The notes beneath the pieces were generated by a model, which was given only the letters and a program-made list of their open reading frames with translations, was not told the origin of the DNA and did not search any database. A stretch of 64,000 bases of DNA, taken from assembly GCA_963669155.1 (NCBI GenBank), contig OZ022587.1:481939-545938 (forward strand), written 5' to 3'. The DNA is from Arbacia lixula (Eukaryota > Echinodermata > Echinoidea > Arbacioida > Arbaciidae). Below are positions 21,773 to 32,359 of the stretch, piece after piece. Numbering within the stretch: position 1 is the first letter of the stretch; every line of letters starts with the position of its first letter. Both the position numbers and the translations under genes were made by a program.

Positions 21773-22170
21773 CGACCAGCACTGTCTCCTCCACCACCAC
21801 CAATCACTCAACCATATCTTCACAACCAGACACCTCCAGCTCTTCACCTACCCAGCCAGCCTCTTCACCCATCAAGCCAGCCTCGCCGACACGGACGCCA
21901 CCACGCTACCAACTGACCACCGATTCCCGCCAACCCACACACAGAGTGCCACCACCCGCCAAGACCAACAGCCCGGGGTTTCCTTCCACGGTTCCTCCCA
22001 TGTCCGCACGCATGCCATAAGTAACGTCACTCAACTAGCAAACACTCACTCCTGAAGATGGACAGTCAATCTGCCTGAAACGTCAAGTCCACCTCTACTC
22101 ATCATTCTTGCCTTTCCATTTACCTCCAATTTCTATCTACTTTTCTCCTCTCAGTCCTTCCAGGAGTTTA
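21773..22170 (+). repeat. Probable retroposon 3' end with Ser/Thr/Pro-rich frame
   Basis: A frame ending at 22020 encodes a Ser/Thr/Pro-rich stretch (SSTTTNHSTISS, SSPTQPASSPIKPASPTRTP) with no domain. It is followed by CTGAAGATGGACAGTCAATC...GCCTGAAACGTC. Words of the form CTGAAGA...GAAACGTC are familiar from the 3' parts of several invertebrate retroelements. I therefore read this as a truncated retroposon rather than a host gene. Confidence 0.35.
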
Positions 22171-22214
22171 CACATGGTGTACCGTAAACCTCTTTTGTGA
22201 TATACAGTGTGTTT

Positions 22215-22600
22215 TTTTATTGTCTCGCCTGAACAAAGTTCAGCAGAGACCTAGTAATAATTTTCTCTGTTAGTCGGTCTGTCACAAAAAAATTGAAGTT
22301 TTTGTTCAACTTTCAATTGTAATCAAACTTAGTACAAATGATCCTTGGGTAATACCACATGTGTCGTCATGAGGATGATTGGGTCAAAGGTCATCTAGGG
22401 GTCAAAAGGTCAATAATATGAGGCCATGTTGTTACAAAAATGTTGAAGTTTTTGTTTAACTTGCTCCCATATCTTTATTTCTGCATCAATTGTTATCAAA
22501 CTTGGTACAAATGATCCTTGGCTAATACCACATGTGTGTTGAAGAAGACAATGAGGTCAAAGGTCATTTAGGCACCATTTTCAATATTTGAAAAACAACT
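22215..22600 (+). repeat. Dispersed repeat with GGTCAAAGGTCA words, two internal copies
   Basis: It begins with a hairpin, GTCTCGCCTGAAC/GTTCAGCAGAGAC (22222-22250). Two related segments follow with a spacing of about 170 bp, each containing TTGAAGTTTTTGTT, ATCAAACTTRGTACAAATGA, CCTTGG, AATACCACATGTG and GGTCAAAGGTCAT. The latter resembles direct repeats of the nuclear-receptor half-site AGGTCA. The composition is typical of an interspersed element, not of a gene. Confidence 0.6.
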
Positions 22601-22668
22601 TAGCATTGTATATCAATTGGAAAATCAGGCAAGACTTGTGGTTTGCAAACCACTTTGTTCTTATAGTT

Positions 22669-22940
22669 CTAGTAATGTGATGTTCCACTTTTGTCAAGTG
22701 GTTTATTTTTGATGAGTGAACAAAAATGTTCATGTGCTGCATTGTGCACATAACGGTACTTGAAATTGAAACCGTCCCAAGCAACCTAGAAAATTGGTCT
22801 TGTTCACACAAAACCTGTGCTCTTTTTAACAGGAGACTGTAATTCCAACATACAGTTTCAGTTTGTCAACATATACAGTGTGCAGTTCCAGTAATGTAAT
22901 GTTCCACTTTGATGAAGTGGTTTATATTTGGTCGCAATAC
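22669..22940. repeat. Short tandem duplication (about 215-bp spacing)
   Basis: GTTCTAGTAATGTGATGTTC followed by CACTTTTGTCAAGTGGTTTAT at 22669 recurs at about 22884 as GTTCCAGTAATGTAATGTTC then CACTTTGATGAAGTGGTTTAT. The ACTTT/AAGTGG part is a small hairpin in both. Confidence 0.65.
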
Positions 22941-23587
22941 AGTATTCTATTGATGGAAAGGGAGCACATAACCCTGTTGCATCTTCAGATTGGTTAAGAA
23001 ATGAAATGTGCAAATACTGATGAAAAAAAAAACTATACATAAACTTGGACATAGTGTTTCCTTTGACTTTGGTAATTAAATCTTGAAATTACATGTATCA
23101 TCAATTGAAAAACTTACTTGTAAACCTGGAAAAATGGACAATTTAACAGTATTTGGATGATATATACATGTACACGCTAAAAGTTCTCTCTTTTACTCTT
23201 ATTAAGCTCATGTAGGTATGTAGTTTTCTTATGTAAATTGATAGAATCTTTACTGCAATGTATTTTTTCTTGTGTATATTGTTACATATTGACTACTAGA
23301 TTTTCAAAGTCCATACAGTCTTGCTGTTCGGGTGCATTAACTGCAATAATTGCATGTACCTGCCTAGTTTTTTAAGTGTGTGTCCCAACGAAGTTTAAAC
23401 CTAAGTATTCAGTGAGTGATCACATGCTTTTATAGTATCACAGCTTTCTGATATGATATCAATTAAGACATTTACTCATATTTGTTTTTCTTTTATTAAA
23501 AGATGACTGAACAAGTTCGTTAACCAATGTAGTACATGTATTGATATGTGGTACATGTATTATGATGTGCTTTGGTAAAGCAGTGCG

Positions 23588-24392
23588 ATACCACACAGGA
23601 GTGCCACAACAATACCACACAGGAGTGCCACAACAATACCGCACAGGAGTGCCACAGCAATGCCACACAGGAGTACCACAGCAATACTGCTCAGGAGTAT
23701 CACAAGAATACCACACAGGAGTATCATACAGCAATGTCACACGTGAGTACCACAGAAATAGATATGTGGTATTTCTGTGTGGTACTTCTATGTGGTATTT
23801 CTGTGTGGTACTACTATGTGGTATTTCTGTGTGGTACTGCTATGTGGTATTTCTGTGGTACTTCTATGTGGTATTTCTGTGTGGTACTGCTATGTGGTAT
23901 TTCTGTGGTACTTCTATGTGGTATTTCTGTGTGGTACTGCTATGTGGTATTTCTGTGTGGTACTGCTGTGTGGTATTTTTGTGTGGTACTGCTATGTGGT
24001 ATTTCTGTGTGGTACTGCTGTGGTATTTCTGTGTGGTACTGCTGTGTGGTATTTCTGTGTGGTACTGCTATGTGGTATTTCTGTGTGGTACTGCTATGTG
24101 GTATTTCTGTGTGGTACTGCTGTGTGGTATTTCTGTGTGGTACTGCTATGTGGTATGTCTGTGTGGTACTGCTATGTGGTATTTCTGTGTGGTATATGTG
24201 GTATTCCTGTGGTAGTGATGTGTGGTACTTGTGTGTGGTACTTCTGTGTGGTATTTCCTGTGGTACTGCTGTAAGGTCCTGTGGTATTTGTCCCAAAAAA
24301 CCACACAAAACCACAGGACTATCCTGTGGTACTTTCCTGTGGTATTTCCTGTGGTACTGATGTGTGGTATTACCACAGAAGTACCACAGGAA
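23588..24392. repeat. TACCACA/TGTGGTA foldback array, locus 2
   Basis: The left part (23588-23750) repeats CCACACAGGAGTGCCACAAC-type units of about 24 bp. After a switch near 23760 the right part repeats TATGTGGTATTTCTGTGTGG then TACTGC in units of about 26 bp on the opposite orientation. A final segment (24290-24392) again mixes both orientations. The long open frames here (WYFCVVLLCGISVWYC repeats) are repeat artefacts and are not proteins. Confidence 0.9.
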
Positions 24393-24692
24393 TTTTTTGT
24401 AAGGGGAATATTGTGTGAATGGTGACTGAGACTTGGTCCCACGCGTGCAAATATATGTTGGTTTTATAGTACTAATAGCAGCTTTATTACGAAATGATTA
24501 ATTTGGTAGCTAGCGTACACTTGTGGGAATAAACATGGTAACTCAATAAAGCATGTCGACCCCTTAATTGTTGCTAGTCTTGTTACTTGTGTTGGAATTC
24601 ATGGTTTCAAACTGACAAGGTTTGACTTCATTTGCATTCGTCTGACTCTGAGTTTGAAATGAGGGCTTGATAGCTCTGGCTAGGCTCTAGCT

Positions 24693-25282
24693 GGGGCGGT
24701 ATTCCGAAAATCCACAGAGATAAAAATTTTATCTCCTCTAAGATACAATGTCCTTAAAATATTTTATCTTTGGTATTCCGAAAAATATTTTAGGAAGATT
24801 TTAACCAATATTAATGAGCGCATGCACTGCGCTCCTATCCCAGAGGCAGCCAGTAATAAACGTCCTTTCATGTCTTTTGCATACATTAACACCATCAAGC
24901 TGATGGTGTGATGTCATGAAACTGAAAGGGACATTGCGCATCAATGTCTATCAGCGCGCCTTATTGCATTTGATGCGCACATGTGCAAAAAGTTGAATGC
25001 GCGAATTATTGTTTGCACGTAATGCTATGGGCCTAGGCGCGTACGTCTGGAGATAAAATTGCTTGGGAGCAGTTTTATCTTTTATCCTTACTTTTTTTCC
25101 TAAGTGCGTTTCAGAATACCGATTTAGCTCATTTACATAAAAATTTTATCTCTAGCTCATTTGAATAAAAATTTTATCTTTTATTGTAAGTTGGCTTTTC
25201 GGAATACCAAAAGATAAAATTTTTCCTAAGTCCCTGAGATACAATAAAATTTTTCCTAAGTTCGTTTTCGGAATGCCCCCCC
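24693..25282. mobile_element. Inverted-repeat element with GGGGCGGTATTCCGAAAA ends
   Basis: GGGGCGGTATTCCGAAAA at 24693 faces TTTTCGGAATGCCCCCC at about 25266-25282. Words such as AGATAAAATTTTATC and ATTTTTCCTAAGT iterate inside both ends in opposite orientations. The middle includes ATTAATGAGCGCATGCACTG, shared with the partial copy at 15382-15530. Confidence 0.7.
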
Positions 25283-25800
25283 TGGATCCGCCAGTTGAAG
25301 GGAAGATTTTAGAGCAATGCTACGTTTCCCCTGTAACCAACCCCATATCTAAAATTATGTTATGAAACACAAGTGCTTTCGGTCAATACCTGAAGAACGT
25401 GTGGAGGATGCATGCGAAATGACTATCTGTTTGCATTTGGAATCATTTGAACCTGTGTCCTACTTGTGCAGCCGTGGGAGGGATAATCCTTAAATTAAGC
25501 AATCACCCCTATATGCCATAATGGAGTAGTCCGACCCAATTCGAGCCGAGACCGGTGATGCGCGCTCGGGCAGCGAGCGCGTATTCACCTTTTGTCCAAA
25601 ACGGGCTCAAAGTTTTCACTATGTGCCATTCATTTTGTACACGAGGCAGTTTTCATGAGACGGCCTCTGTTGTTGGCTACTGTGCTAATGAATATTCAAG
25701 ACTATGGCTTGCCGAAATTTTACACCCGGGTGCGTTCTCATTCACTGCATGCATGCACGGCACAATGCACAGTATGAAGTATGCTGGCATATGCATACTC
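25283..25800. other. No gene seen
   Basis: The open frame around 25555-25848 has mixed composition, ends in the GT microsatellite and is not supported. A small hairpin, GCGCTCG/CGAGCGC, lies near 25560-25580. Confidence 0.4.
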
Positions 25801-25810
25801 TGTGTGTGTA

Positions 25811-25841
<31 letters not shown>
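25801..25841 (+). repeat. (TG)n microsatellite
   Basis: TG dinucleotides run almost uninterrupted, broken by one TACAG. Confidence 0.95.
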
Positions 25842-25845
<4 letters not shown>

Positions 25846-26835
25846 TAGCGAGCTAGCTGCTCGCTCATTCACTTTCCTAGTATATGTTAGCTGAGTGAAG
25901 CTGTAGGGATTATTTTCCTCATCTCCTTTGCTTTCCTATTTTTAGCCCTCTTTTGTGTCACCTTTTCCTCTGACTTCAATTTTTTCCGTGTGTGGATATA
26001 TTGTGACGGTTCTGACAGCTGGATGTGGCATTTTGTTGAGTTTGTGGTGAGTTTCGGGCTGGTTTAGAATGCTTGGTATACGACTGTTGTGTGATGACTG
26101 AGGTGTGACTGCCGTTTGTTTTTGCTCGCCGTGAACGCATTACGCGTGTGTAAGACTGGGCTGTATATAGCGCGAACAATACGATAAATATAGACATAGA
26201 TCCGAGGTTTTTTGCTTTGCATCCTTTTCAGTCGCATTTCAGTTCTAATTTGGTTTACAATCCTGACCAGCACTGTTTTAGTTATCGTGTACGTAGCTTT
26301 CATCAGTTTACCTATAAACAGGTTTTTTTGCAGTTTAAATCAGGTGTGTTTTCAACACTTCAAATTTCATCGCAAACCCAGTCCCAAACACTCGTTTTGC
26401 TGTGATCGTGCTGTGGCTGTTGTGCAGAGAGAATGGCTGCTGTTCTCTTTTATTCTCTAGTTGCTTTCTTCCACAGGTTCTGCAAGCAGCTTGTCACAGT
26501 TTACCCCCTTTTGATGATATGTATATATGTATATCTTGCATAATGAGAGCCTGCTCAGCAGGTGTTTCATTCTTCCTTTCTTCATCTTTCTAGTTCTCTG
26601 AACCCCAAATGATGAACAAAAAAATCCACAATAACTATGTAAAGAAAGAAACAAACAAAAATAATCACACTTTTTTCTTTTTCACTTCCAACACATCTGT
26701 TTCTATGGACCTTTTTTTTCCCCTCCATGATGCATGTTCTAAAACTGTACTCCTCAGAGGGCAATGATTATATCAATGCAGTAACTAAATTCCTGTAAAT
26801 TGTTTCAAGAAAACCACAACTTTTCTTCACTTGAG
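25842..26835. other. No gene seen
   Basis: Mixed-composition sequence with T-rich tracts; no exon with matching splice sites and phase was found. Confidence 0.35.
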
Positions 26836-27020
26836 GTAAATGTCGTTTATCATGGCAAAAATACCATCAAAGTTTGAGGTGTAAGAACACTCCCTGAAAG
26901 AACATGGAGAAAAATGAATACTTAACATCACATTCGCATTCCTTTGCAAAATGTAGACATCACATGCCTGTCTAGCTGGAAGGTCATAATACTTAATAGT
27001 TTGAGAACTTCCCCCAAGAC
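26836..27020 (-). CDS. Two weak candidate terminal exons on the minus strand
   Basis: On the minus strand CATTGCAG is followed from about 27013 by two open frames (one with GGSSQTIKYYDLPARQACDV, another with LVLGEVLKLLSIMTFQLDRH). Farther on, TTCTTTCAG at about 26896 is followed by ECSYTSNFDGIFAMINDIYL and a stop near 26835. The second frame could join the last exon in phase 2 through a weak donor (AAT|GTGATG). Because two frames compete and the donor is poor, this is only a hint of a gene's 3' end. Confidence 0.2.
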
Positions 27021-27475
27021 AAGCCTGCAATGTTTACATTTTGCAAAAGAATGTGTTGATGCATAGTGTAGCGTCCAGACTACGAAGGTCACTCGTAGGA
27101 CGTTGATAGTCTACACTCTAAAACTTTTTGTTCTCCTCTTGTTATAAACATGCTCTTATCTCTTGACTACCAATGCTACCAATGCTAACAAAATCTTGCT
27201 TCCGTGATAAAATAAAACATTTTTCTTTATTTGTTGGTTATCTTATTGTGATACTTGCGCTTCTTTTGGATCGTGCCTTATCAAAATTCTCGGAGTATAG
27301 ATATTCATTGTGTCTAGGAAAGTAAGACTATCAGTTGTTTCTAATATCAGCTCGCACTCTAAAGCGCGTTCTCATTGACATCCCATTCGCAACCGCTCTC
27401 TGATTACACTCTCGGAGTCACGTGGCTTAGTCCACGCGGGAATTGCCGGCGCCGGACTGCTCCACTACAGAAAAA
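27021..27475. other. No gene seen
   Basis: Only a small imperfect inverted repeat (GTGTAG...AGACTA / TAGTCTACAC, 27067-27115) and a CACGTGG/CCACGCG word pair near 27418-27438 were noticed. Confidence 0.4.
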
Positions 27476-29805
27476 CCCAGGTCGAAATTCCCATAGAAAC
27501 CAGTAGAAACCAGTAGAGACCGTCTACTGGTTTCTACTGGTCCAGTAGAGTCTACTGGTCTGAAGAGGAACTACGAAATCAAACCAGTAGAAACCAGTAG
27601 AAACCAGTAGAGTCTAATGTGTTGAAGACCAGTAGAAACCAATGGAAACCAGTGAGATCTAATGGTTTGAGAAGGAGTGTGAAAAAAACAAAGTCAAACC
27701 AGTAGAAACCATTAGAAACCAGTGGATTCTAATGGTATTGAAGACCAGTAGAAACCATTGGAATCCACTGGTCTCTAATGGTTTCTACTGTTTTTGCCTT
27801 TTTTTTTACACTCCTTTTCAAACCATTAGATCTCACTGGTTTCTATTGGTTTCTACTGGTCTTCGATACCATTAGAATCCACTGGTCTCTAATGGTTTCT
27901 ACTGGTTTGACTTTGTTTTTTTCATTCTCCTTCTCAACCATTAGATCTCACTGGTTTCTATTGGTTTCTAATGGTCTTCAATACCATTAGAATCCACTGG
28001 TCTCTAATGGTTTCTACTGGTTTGACTTTGTTTTTTTTACACTCCTTTTCAAACCATTAGATCTCACTGGTTTCTATTGGTTTCTACCGGTCTTCAATAC
28101 CATTTGAATCCACTGGTCTCTAATGGTTTCTACTAGTTTGACTTTGTTTTTTTTCACACTAATAGAAACTAGTGAGATATAATGTTTTGAAAAGGAGTGT
28201 GAAAAATTCAAAGTCAAACCAGGAGAAACCATTAGAGACCAGTGAAACTTAATGGTTTGAAAAGGAGTGTGAAAAATACAGAGTCAAACCAGTAGAAACC
28301 ATTAGAGACCAGTGAATTCTACTGGTGGAGACCAGTATAAACCAATAGAAACCAGTAAGACCTAATGGTTTGAAAAGGAGTGTCAAAAATTCAAAGTAAA
28401 ACCAGTAGAAACCGATAGAAACCAGTGAGATCTAATGGTTTGAAAAGGAGTGTGAAAAATACAAAGTCAAACCAGTAGAAACCATTAGAGACCAGTGAAT
28501 TCTCCTGGTATTGGAGATCAGTAGAAACCAATAGAAACTAGTGAGATATAATGTTTGGAAAAGGAGTACGAAAAATACAAAGCCAAACCAGTATAAACCA
28601 ATAGAAACCAGTGAGATCTAATGGTTTGAAAAGGAGTGTGAAAAATACAAAGTCAAACCAGTAGAAACCATTAGAGACCAGTGAATTCTACTGGTAATGG
28701 AGACCAGTAGAAACCAATAGAAACCAATAGAAATAGAGATGCTCATGAATATTCATGCATGTATTTACGTGTCCTAATTTTGTACTTTTAAATAGATAAC
28801 CTCCACCTAACCAGATAAAAGGAATTTTACCAAGTAATGATTTCAAGTTTAAACGTAAAATAGTGAATGTCACCTACTTAAGTGAAGACAATAATGATAA
28901 CAACAACAAAAATGATCTTCTTAAATGTAAGTTAGAGTAACCAATATCTTATGAACCTTATAACCGTACTGCTATATATATGAAAGTCGGTGAAGGAAAG
29001 AGTAGGAATTAGGATAGGTATAGGATAGGAATAAATATAGGATAGGATAGGATTAGGATAAAACAATATGGAAATATGCCATAATTTGGATTATCATAAA
29101 CTAAATATATATCGATATTTCATCAATATTTTTAATTTTGATTCCTATATTGGTCTCCTGATGGCTCCAGTAGGTATTCTACTAGATTCTACTGGTATTC
29201 TGATGGATCCAGGAGAAATTGCTACTGGTTTCTACTGGCACTCTACTGGTATTTTTCTAATGGTTACTACTGGAAATCATTTCACTTTCCATATTCAAAC
29301 CAGCAGAAAAATTCCAGTAGAAACCAGTAGGAAGCTCTATTGGATCCAGTAGAGATTCCTACTGGTTTCTACTGGTCTTCTACTGGTCTTCTATTGGATC
29401 CAGTAGAGATTCCTACTGGTTTCTACTGGTATTCTACTGGTATTTTTTTAATGGTTTCTACTGGAAATCATTTCACTTTCCATATTCAAACCAGTAGAAA
29501 AATTCCAGTAGAAACCAGTAGGAAGCTCTATTGGATCCAGTAGAGATTCCTACTGGTTTCTACTGGTCTTCTATTGGATCCAGTAGAGATTCCTACTGGT
29601 TTCTACTGGTATTCTACTGGTCTTCTATTGGATCCAGTAGAGATTTCTACTGGTTTCTACTGGTATTCTACTGGTATTTTTCTAATGGTTTCTACTGGAA
29701 ATCATTTCACTTTCCATATTCAAACCAGTAGAAAATTTCCAGTAGAAACCAGTAGAGATTCTAATGGTTTTTCTCTACTGGTTTCTACTGGTTTTTCGTC
29801 CTGGG
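27476..29805. repeat. 2.3-kb CCAGTAGAAA foldback minisatellite
   Basis: The motif ACCAGTAGAAACC and variants (ACCATTAGAAACC, ACCAATAGAAACC) fill 27500-28735 and 29155-29790 with several orientation switches: mainly forward to about 27770, reverse to 28150, forward to 28735, then reverse from 29155. The left border reads CCCAGGTCGAAATTCCC and the right border is the inverse of CCCAGGACGAAAAACC, so the whole looks like one element with short inverted ends. Within 29210-29740 a higher-order unit of about 191 bp (TTGGATCCAGTAGAGATTCC ... TTTCACTTTCCATATTC) is repeated. Open frames (GFYWYSTGIFLMVSTG) are artefacts. Confidence 0.85.
28736..29154. other. Unique spacer inside the minisatellite, with (TAGGA)n
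   Basis: About 420 bp without the CCAGTAGAAA motif. It includes a TAGGATAGGTATAGGATAGG microsatellite at about 29010-29060. Confidence 0.6.
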
Positions 29806-30866
29806 AAGGGGACGGTGCTCTCAGAAAGAAAATATAATGTAAAAAACACTGGATTTTTGTGGGACAATAAGATAAGTTTGTTTATCCTTGTTGTATTATT
29901 GAAGAATACATCATCTCATGAAAATGTTATTGAATGATTGAATAAGGAATAGTTTTGATAGAAATTATTTATGCACCCCTATCAAACAGTCGATGACTCC
30001 AATATTTTTTCTCTAGCGAGATTTGGGGAAAAAGAGACGGGAGATTCCATTTTGTTCTAGGGGATTTAGATCATCATGTCGGGAGGGACAGATAAAAAAA
30101 TAATAAATAGTCTGATAAAACCTAGCAAACATGAAATAATTATAACACAAACACATATCTATTTACTCAACTTTTTATCACAACATGGCATTTGCGCACA
30201 GTAATAGGTTTTCTAGTGTCCTTATATCAACTCATTACCCACATACAATGGTCCAAAGGAACAGCTGATATCGGCATGAGCGTGCGCTCGCAGGGTGTGG
30301 CCGATTGCAGAGACATATCAAGTCCTTTTACGCCTTTTGGACCCCTTGCGCGCGCCAATGCTCAGCGGCGCACGCACAGTTGCGCAAGCGCAGCTCAGGT
30401 AGGGCTAGGCTATACGGTACGCGGCCACAGCACTGCGTGCGCGTGCCTGCTGCGCTGAGCATGTACATAATACAGCACTGCATTTTGTTTTTGCTTTTTA
30501 CAGCAAACTTGATGTAGACGTGACCTTGCCCAAAATCATACTGTAATTGCTGCCATAAATGTCTCCTAGATCTATTCCTTGAATACCATAGCCCACTTAG
30601 CCTGACCAGAGCGTTGTGTGCATTCATACAGCATTCAACCAGAACCTGAAATTAGATCTACATTAGATCTAGACCGATAATAATTGTCTAACCTCGCTCG
30701 AGCTCGCTATAGCTGCGCGCTGCAGTGCAATGCATAGCATTGCGTGCGGCCAGCGCGGCCGGCCCGCGGGCCCGACCGCGCCATGCATGGTGATATGCGT
30801 ATTAGGTACAGTACTCGCCCGGCCCGAATATGACAACCTCTGCCATTGGCTTGTGCCCTAGTCTTA
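29806..30866. other. No gene; CpG-rich part at 30270-30480 and 30690-30790
   Basis: The CpG-rich segment contains an imperfect inverted repeat, ATGCTCAGCGGCGCACGC (from 30359) against GCGCTGAGCAT (about 30452-30462). The open frames on both strands across it are mutual shadows with no domain. Confidence 0.4.
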
Positions 30867-31219
30867 ATAAAATAGTCAAAAAATAGTTTTTAAAATAGTT
30901 AAAAAATAGACCAAAAATAGTAAAAAAAATAGCAATAAAATATATTTTTTCTCTATTTTCTTTCCCTAAAAATAGTCAAAAAATAGTAAAAAAATATATA
31001 GGAAATAGGATAAAAATAGAAAAAAAGACTATTTTTTCCTATATGTTTTGGAACGAGTAAAAAATAGCGAAAAAATAGAGAGGTCTCGCAAAATATATAA
31101 TAAATATATTTCAAGAAATATATCTTTCCCCTACTTTTTTAGTTACAAGCCTATTTTTCTCCTATTTTTTTCAGAGAAGGTATTTTTTGACATGTTAATC
31201 TATTTTTCTTCTATTTTTG
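30867..31219. repeat. AAAAATAG foldback minisatellite
   Basis: AAAATAGTCAAAAAATAGT-type words run forward to about 31090 (with a reverse patch at 30945-30965), then the complement CTATTTTT repeats to 31219. It is the most AT-rich of the orientation-switching loci. Confidence 0.8.
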
Positions 31220-31252
31220 TTACTGAGTGATGTATATTGTTGTATGTGTTGT

Positions 31253-31447
31253 TTATGGATTGATACACACTGTAATATTGATCCATTCAAAGATACTTCT
31301 CAAACCACTCTCCCAGTTCCAGTGCACCACTTCAGAGTCAACCATTCTCTCATTGTCATAGTCATTGTGCAAATGGATTGTGTTAAATAAGCCCTCAGTG
31401 GTTACACCATATAAACTTATACTCTCAGAATCGATCACCCAGCCTCT
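31253..31447 (-). CDS. Weak candidate C-terminal exon beside the array
   Basis: A minus-strand frame of more than 60 codons ends in TAA at 31253. It has protein-like composition, for example HLHNDYDNERMVDSEVVHWN and WESGLRSIFEWINITVCINP. I found no convincing acceptor that enters this frame, and no domain is recognised. It could be the 3' end of a gene interrupted by the array, or chance. Confidence 0.2.
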   Translation of the reverse strand, partial: RGWVIDSESISLYGVTTEGLFNTIHLHNDYDNERMVDSEVVHWNWESGLRSIFEWINITVCINP

Positions 31448-31865
31448 TGATCACTGAAGTCCATAAACGTCTTGACGAACTGAATGAGAAACAAAATTAT
31501 ATAGTAAAACAAAATTTAACGAGACATACTTGTGGACAAGTATCAGGTGGTCTGCATTGGCAAATTCATGCACAGACATGGGCTGGAAAATGCACGGTGA
31601 ACTATAGACCTTCATTCGTGACACCAACTATCCATAAGCAATGTGAGACAGCGCTCAAGAAAGCTCATAGGGCACCTATTATACTAAAATTTCAGAGAAT
31701 TTCCTAAATGGTAACATGTTTATGCTAACGTGATTAATAGTCATGTAAGAGAATGGGGTGAGAGAAAAAAGAATTGGAAAGAAAATCTCAAAGAGAATGA
31801 CAAAGTGAGGCATAGAACAGAAGAAGATGGCAAAATAAACATTGCAAAAGGAATGCAAAAGTTGA

Positions 31866-31945
31866 CCCTACCCACGCCAGGAATCGAACCGGGGGCCTCG
31901 AGATCTTAAAACGGCGCCTTACCTATTGAGCCACAAATCTTCCCA
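31866..31945 (-). ncRNA. tRNA-like pol III module, unit 1 (representative)
   Basis: On the minus strand this 80-bp segment has TGGCTCAATAGG, 11 of 12 matches to the A-box consensus TRGCNNAGYNGG, and 31 bp later GGTTCGATTCC, an exact match to the B box GGTTCGANTCC. AAGGCG after the A box and GTTTTAAGA in the anticodon-loop region resemble a leucine- or serine-type tRNA. The T arm pairs at four of five positions, but the acceptor ends do not pair, so it is not a functional tRNA. A TTTT run about 17 bp past the B box (CAACTTTTGC) could end a transcript of roughly 100 nt. I read it as an old tRNA-derived (SINE-like) module retained in the unit. Confidence 0.7.
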
Positions 31946-32359
31946 TTCACTTAACACGTAATGCCCAGCAGGGGCTAGAATGATTAAGAAATCGATATCC
32001 AAGCTGAAATTTCACCATGATCCCGACATCTGATTAAAAAATGGAGACAACGTTCCGGAAAGCTCGTAGACTCAGCTACAACATACTGAAATTTCAGAGT
32101 GAAAGCTTGACATATTAGTGAGATACATCTCCTAGAATCTCGTCATGTCATTTCATAAATACCACTTCCATTGACATAACACGGAAGTGCGATTTTGACA
32201 TTCATGCGTATAATGAAATTTACACCGTGAAGACGTCATCAAAATGAAAAATGAAGGCAACTTCTACTATGGAGCGAGGTCTCAGCTACAACATACTGAA
32301 ATTTGGGAGAAAATTGACCATGAATTACTGAGATACACAAAAGCGGGTAAAAAAGTTCA

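Noticed and set aside
23541..24360. Long frames of 224 and 262 residues (WYFCVVLLCGISVWYC repeats)
   Set aside because: They are three readings of the TGTGGTA minisatellite, and the frames are open in several phases on both strands.
29068..29837. Repeat-like frames with GFYWYSTGIFLM
   Set aside because: They are translations of the CCAGTAGAAA minisatellite and its 191-bp higher-order unit.
31447..31707. Plus-strand 86-residue frame (MITEVHKRLDELNEKQNYIV)
   Set aside because: It runs from unique DNA straight across the array border, so it is an accidental fusion frame.
31866..31945. Functional tRNA gene in each array unit
   Set aside because: Acceptor arms do not pair and the anticodon arm is irregular, so only the internal promoter boxes are tRNA-like.
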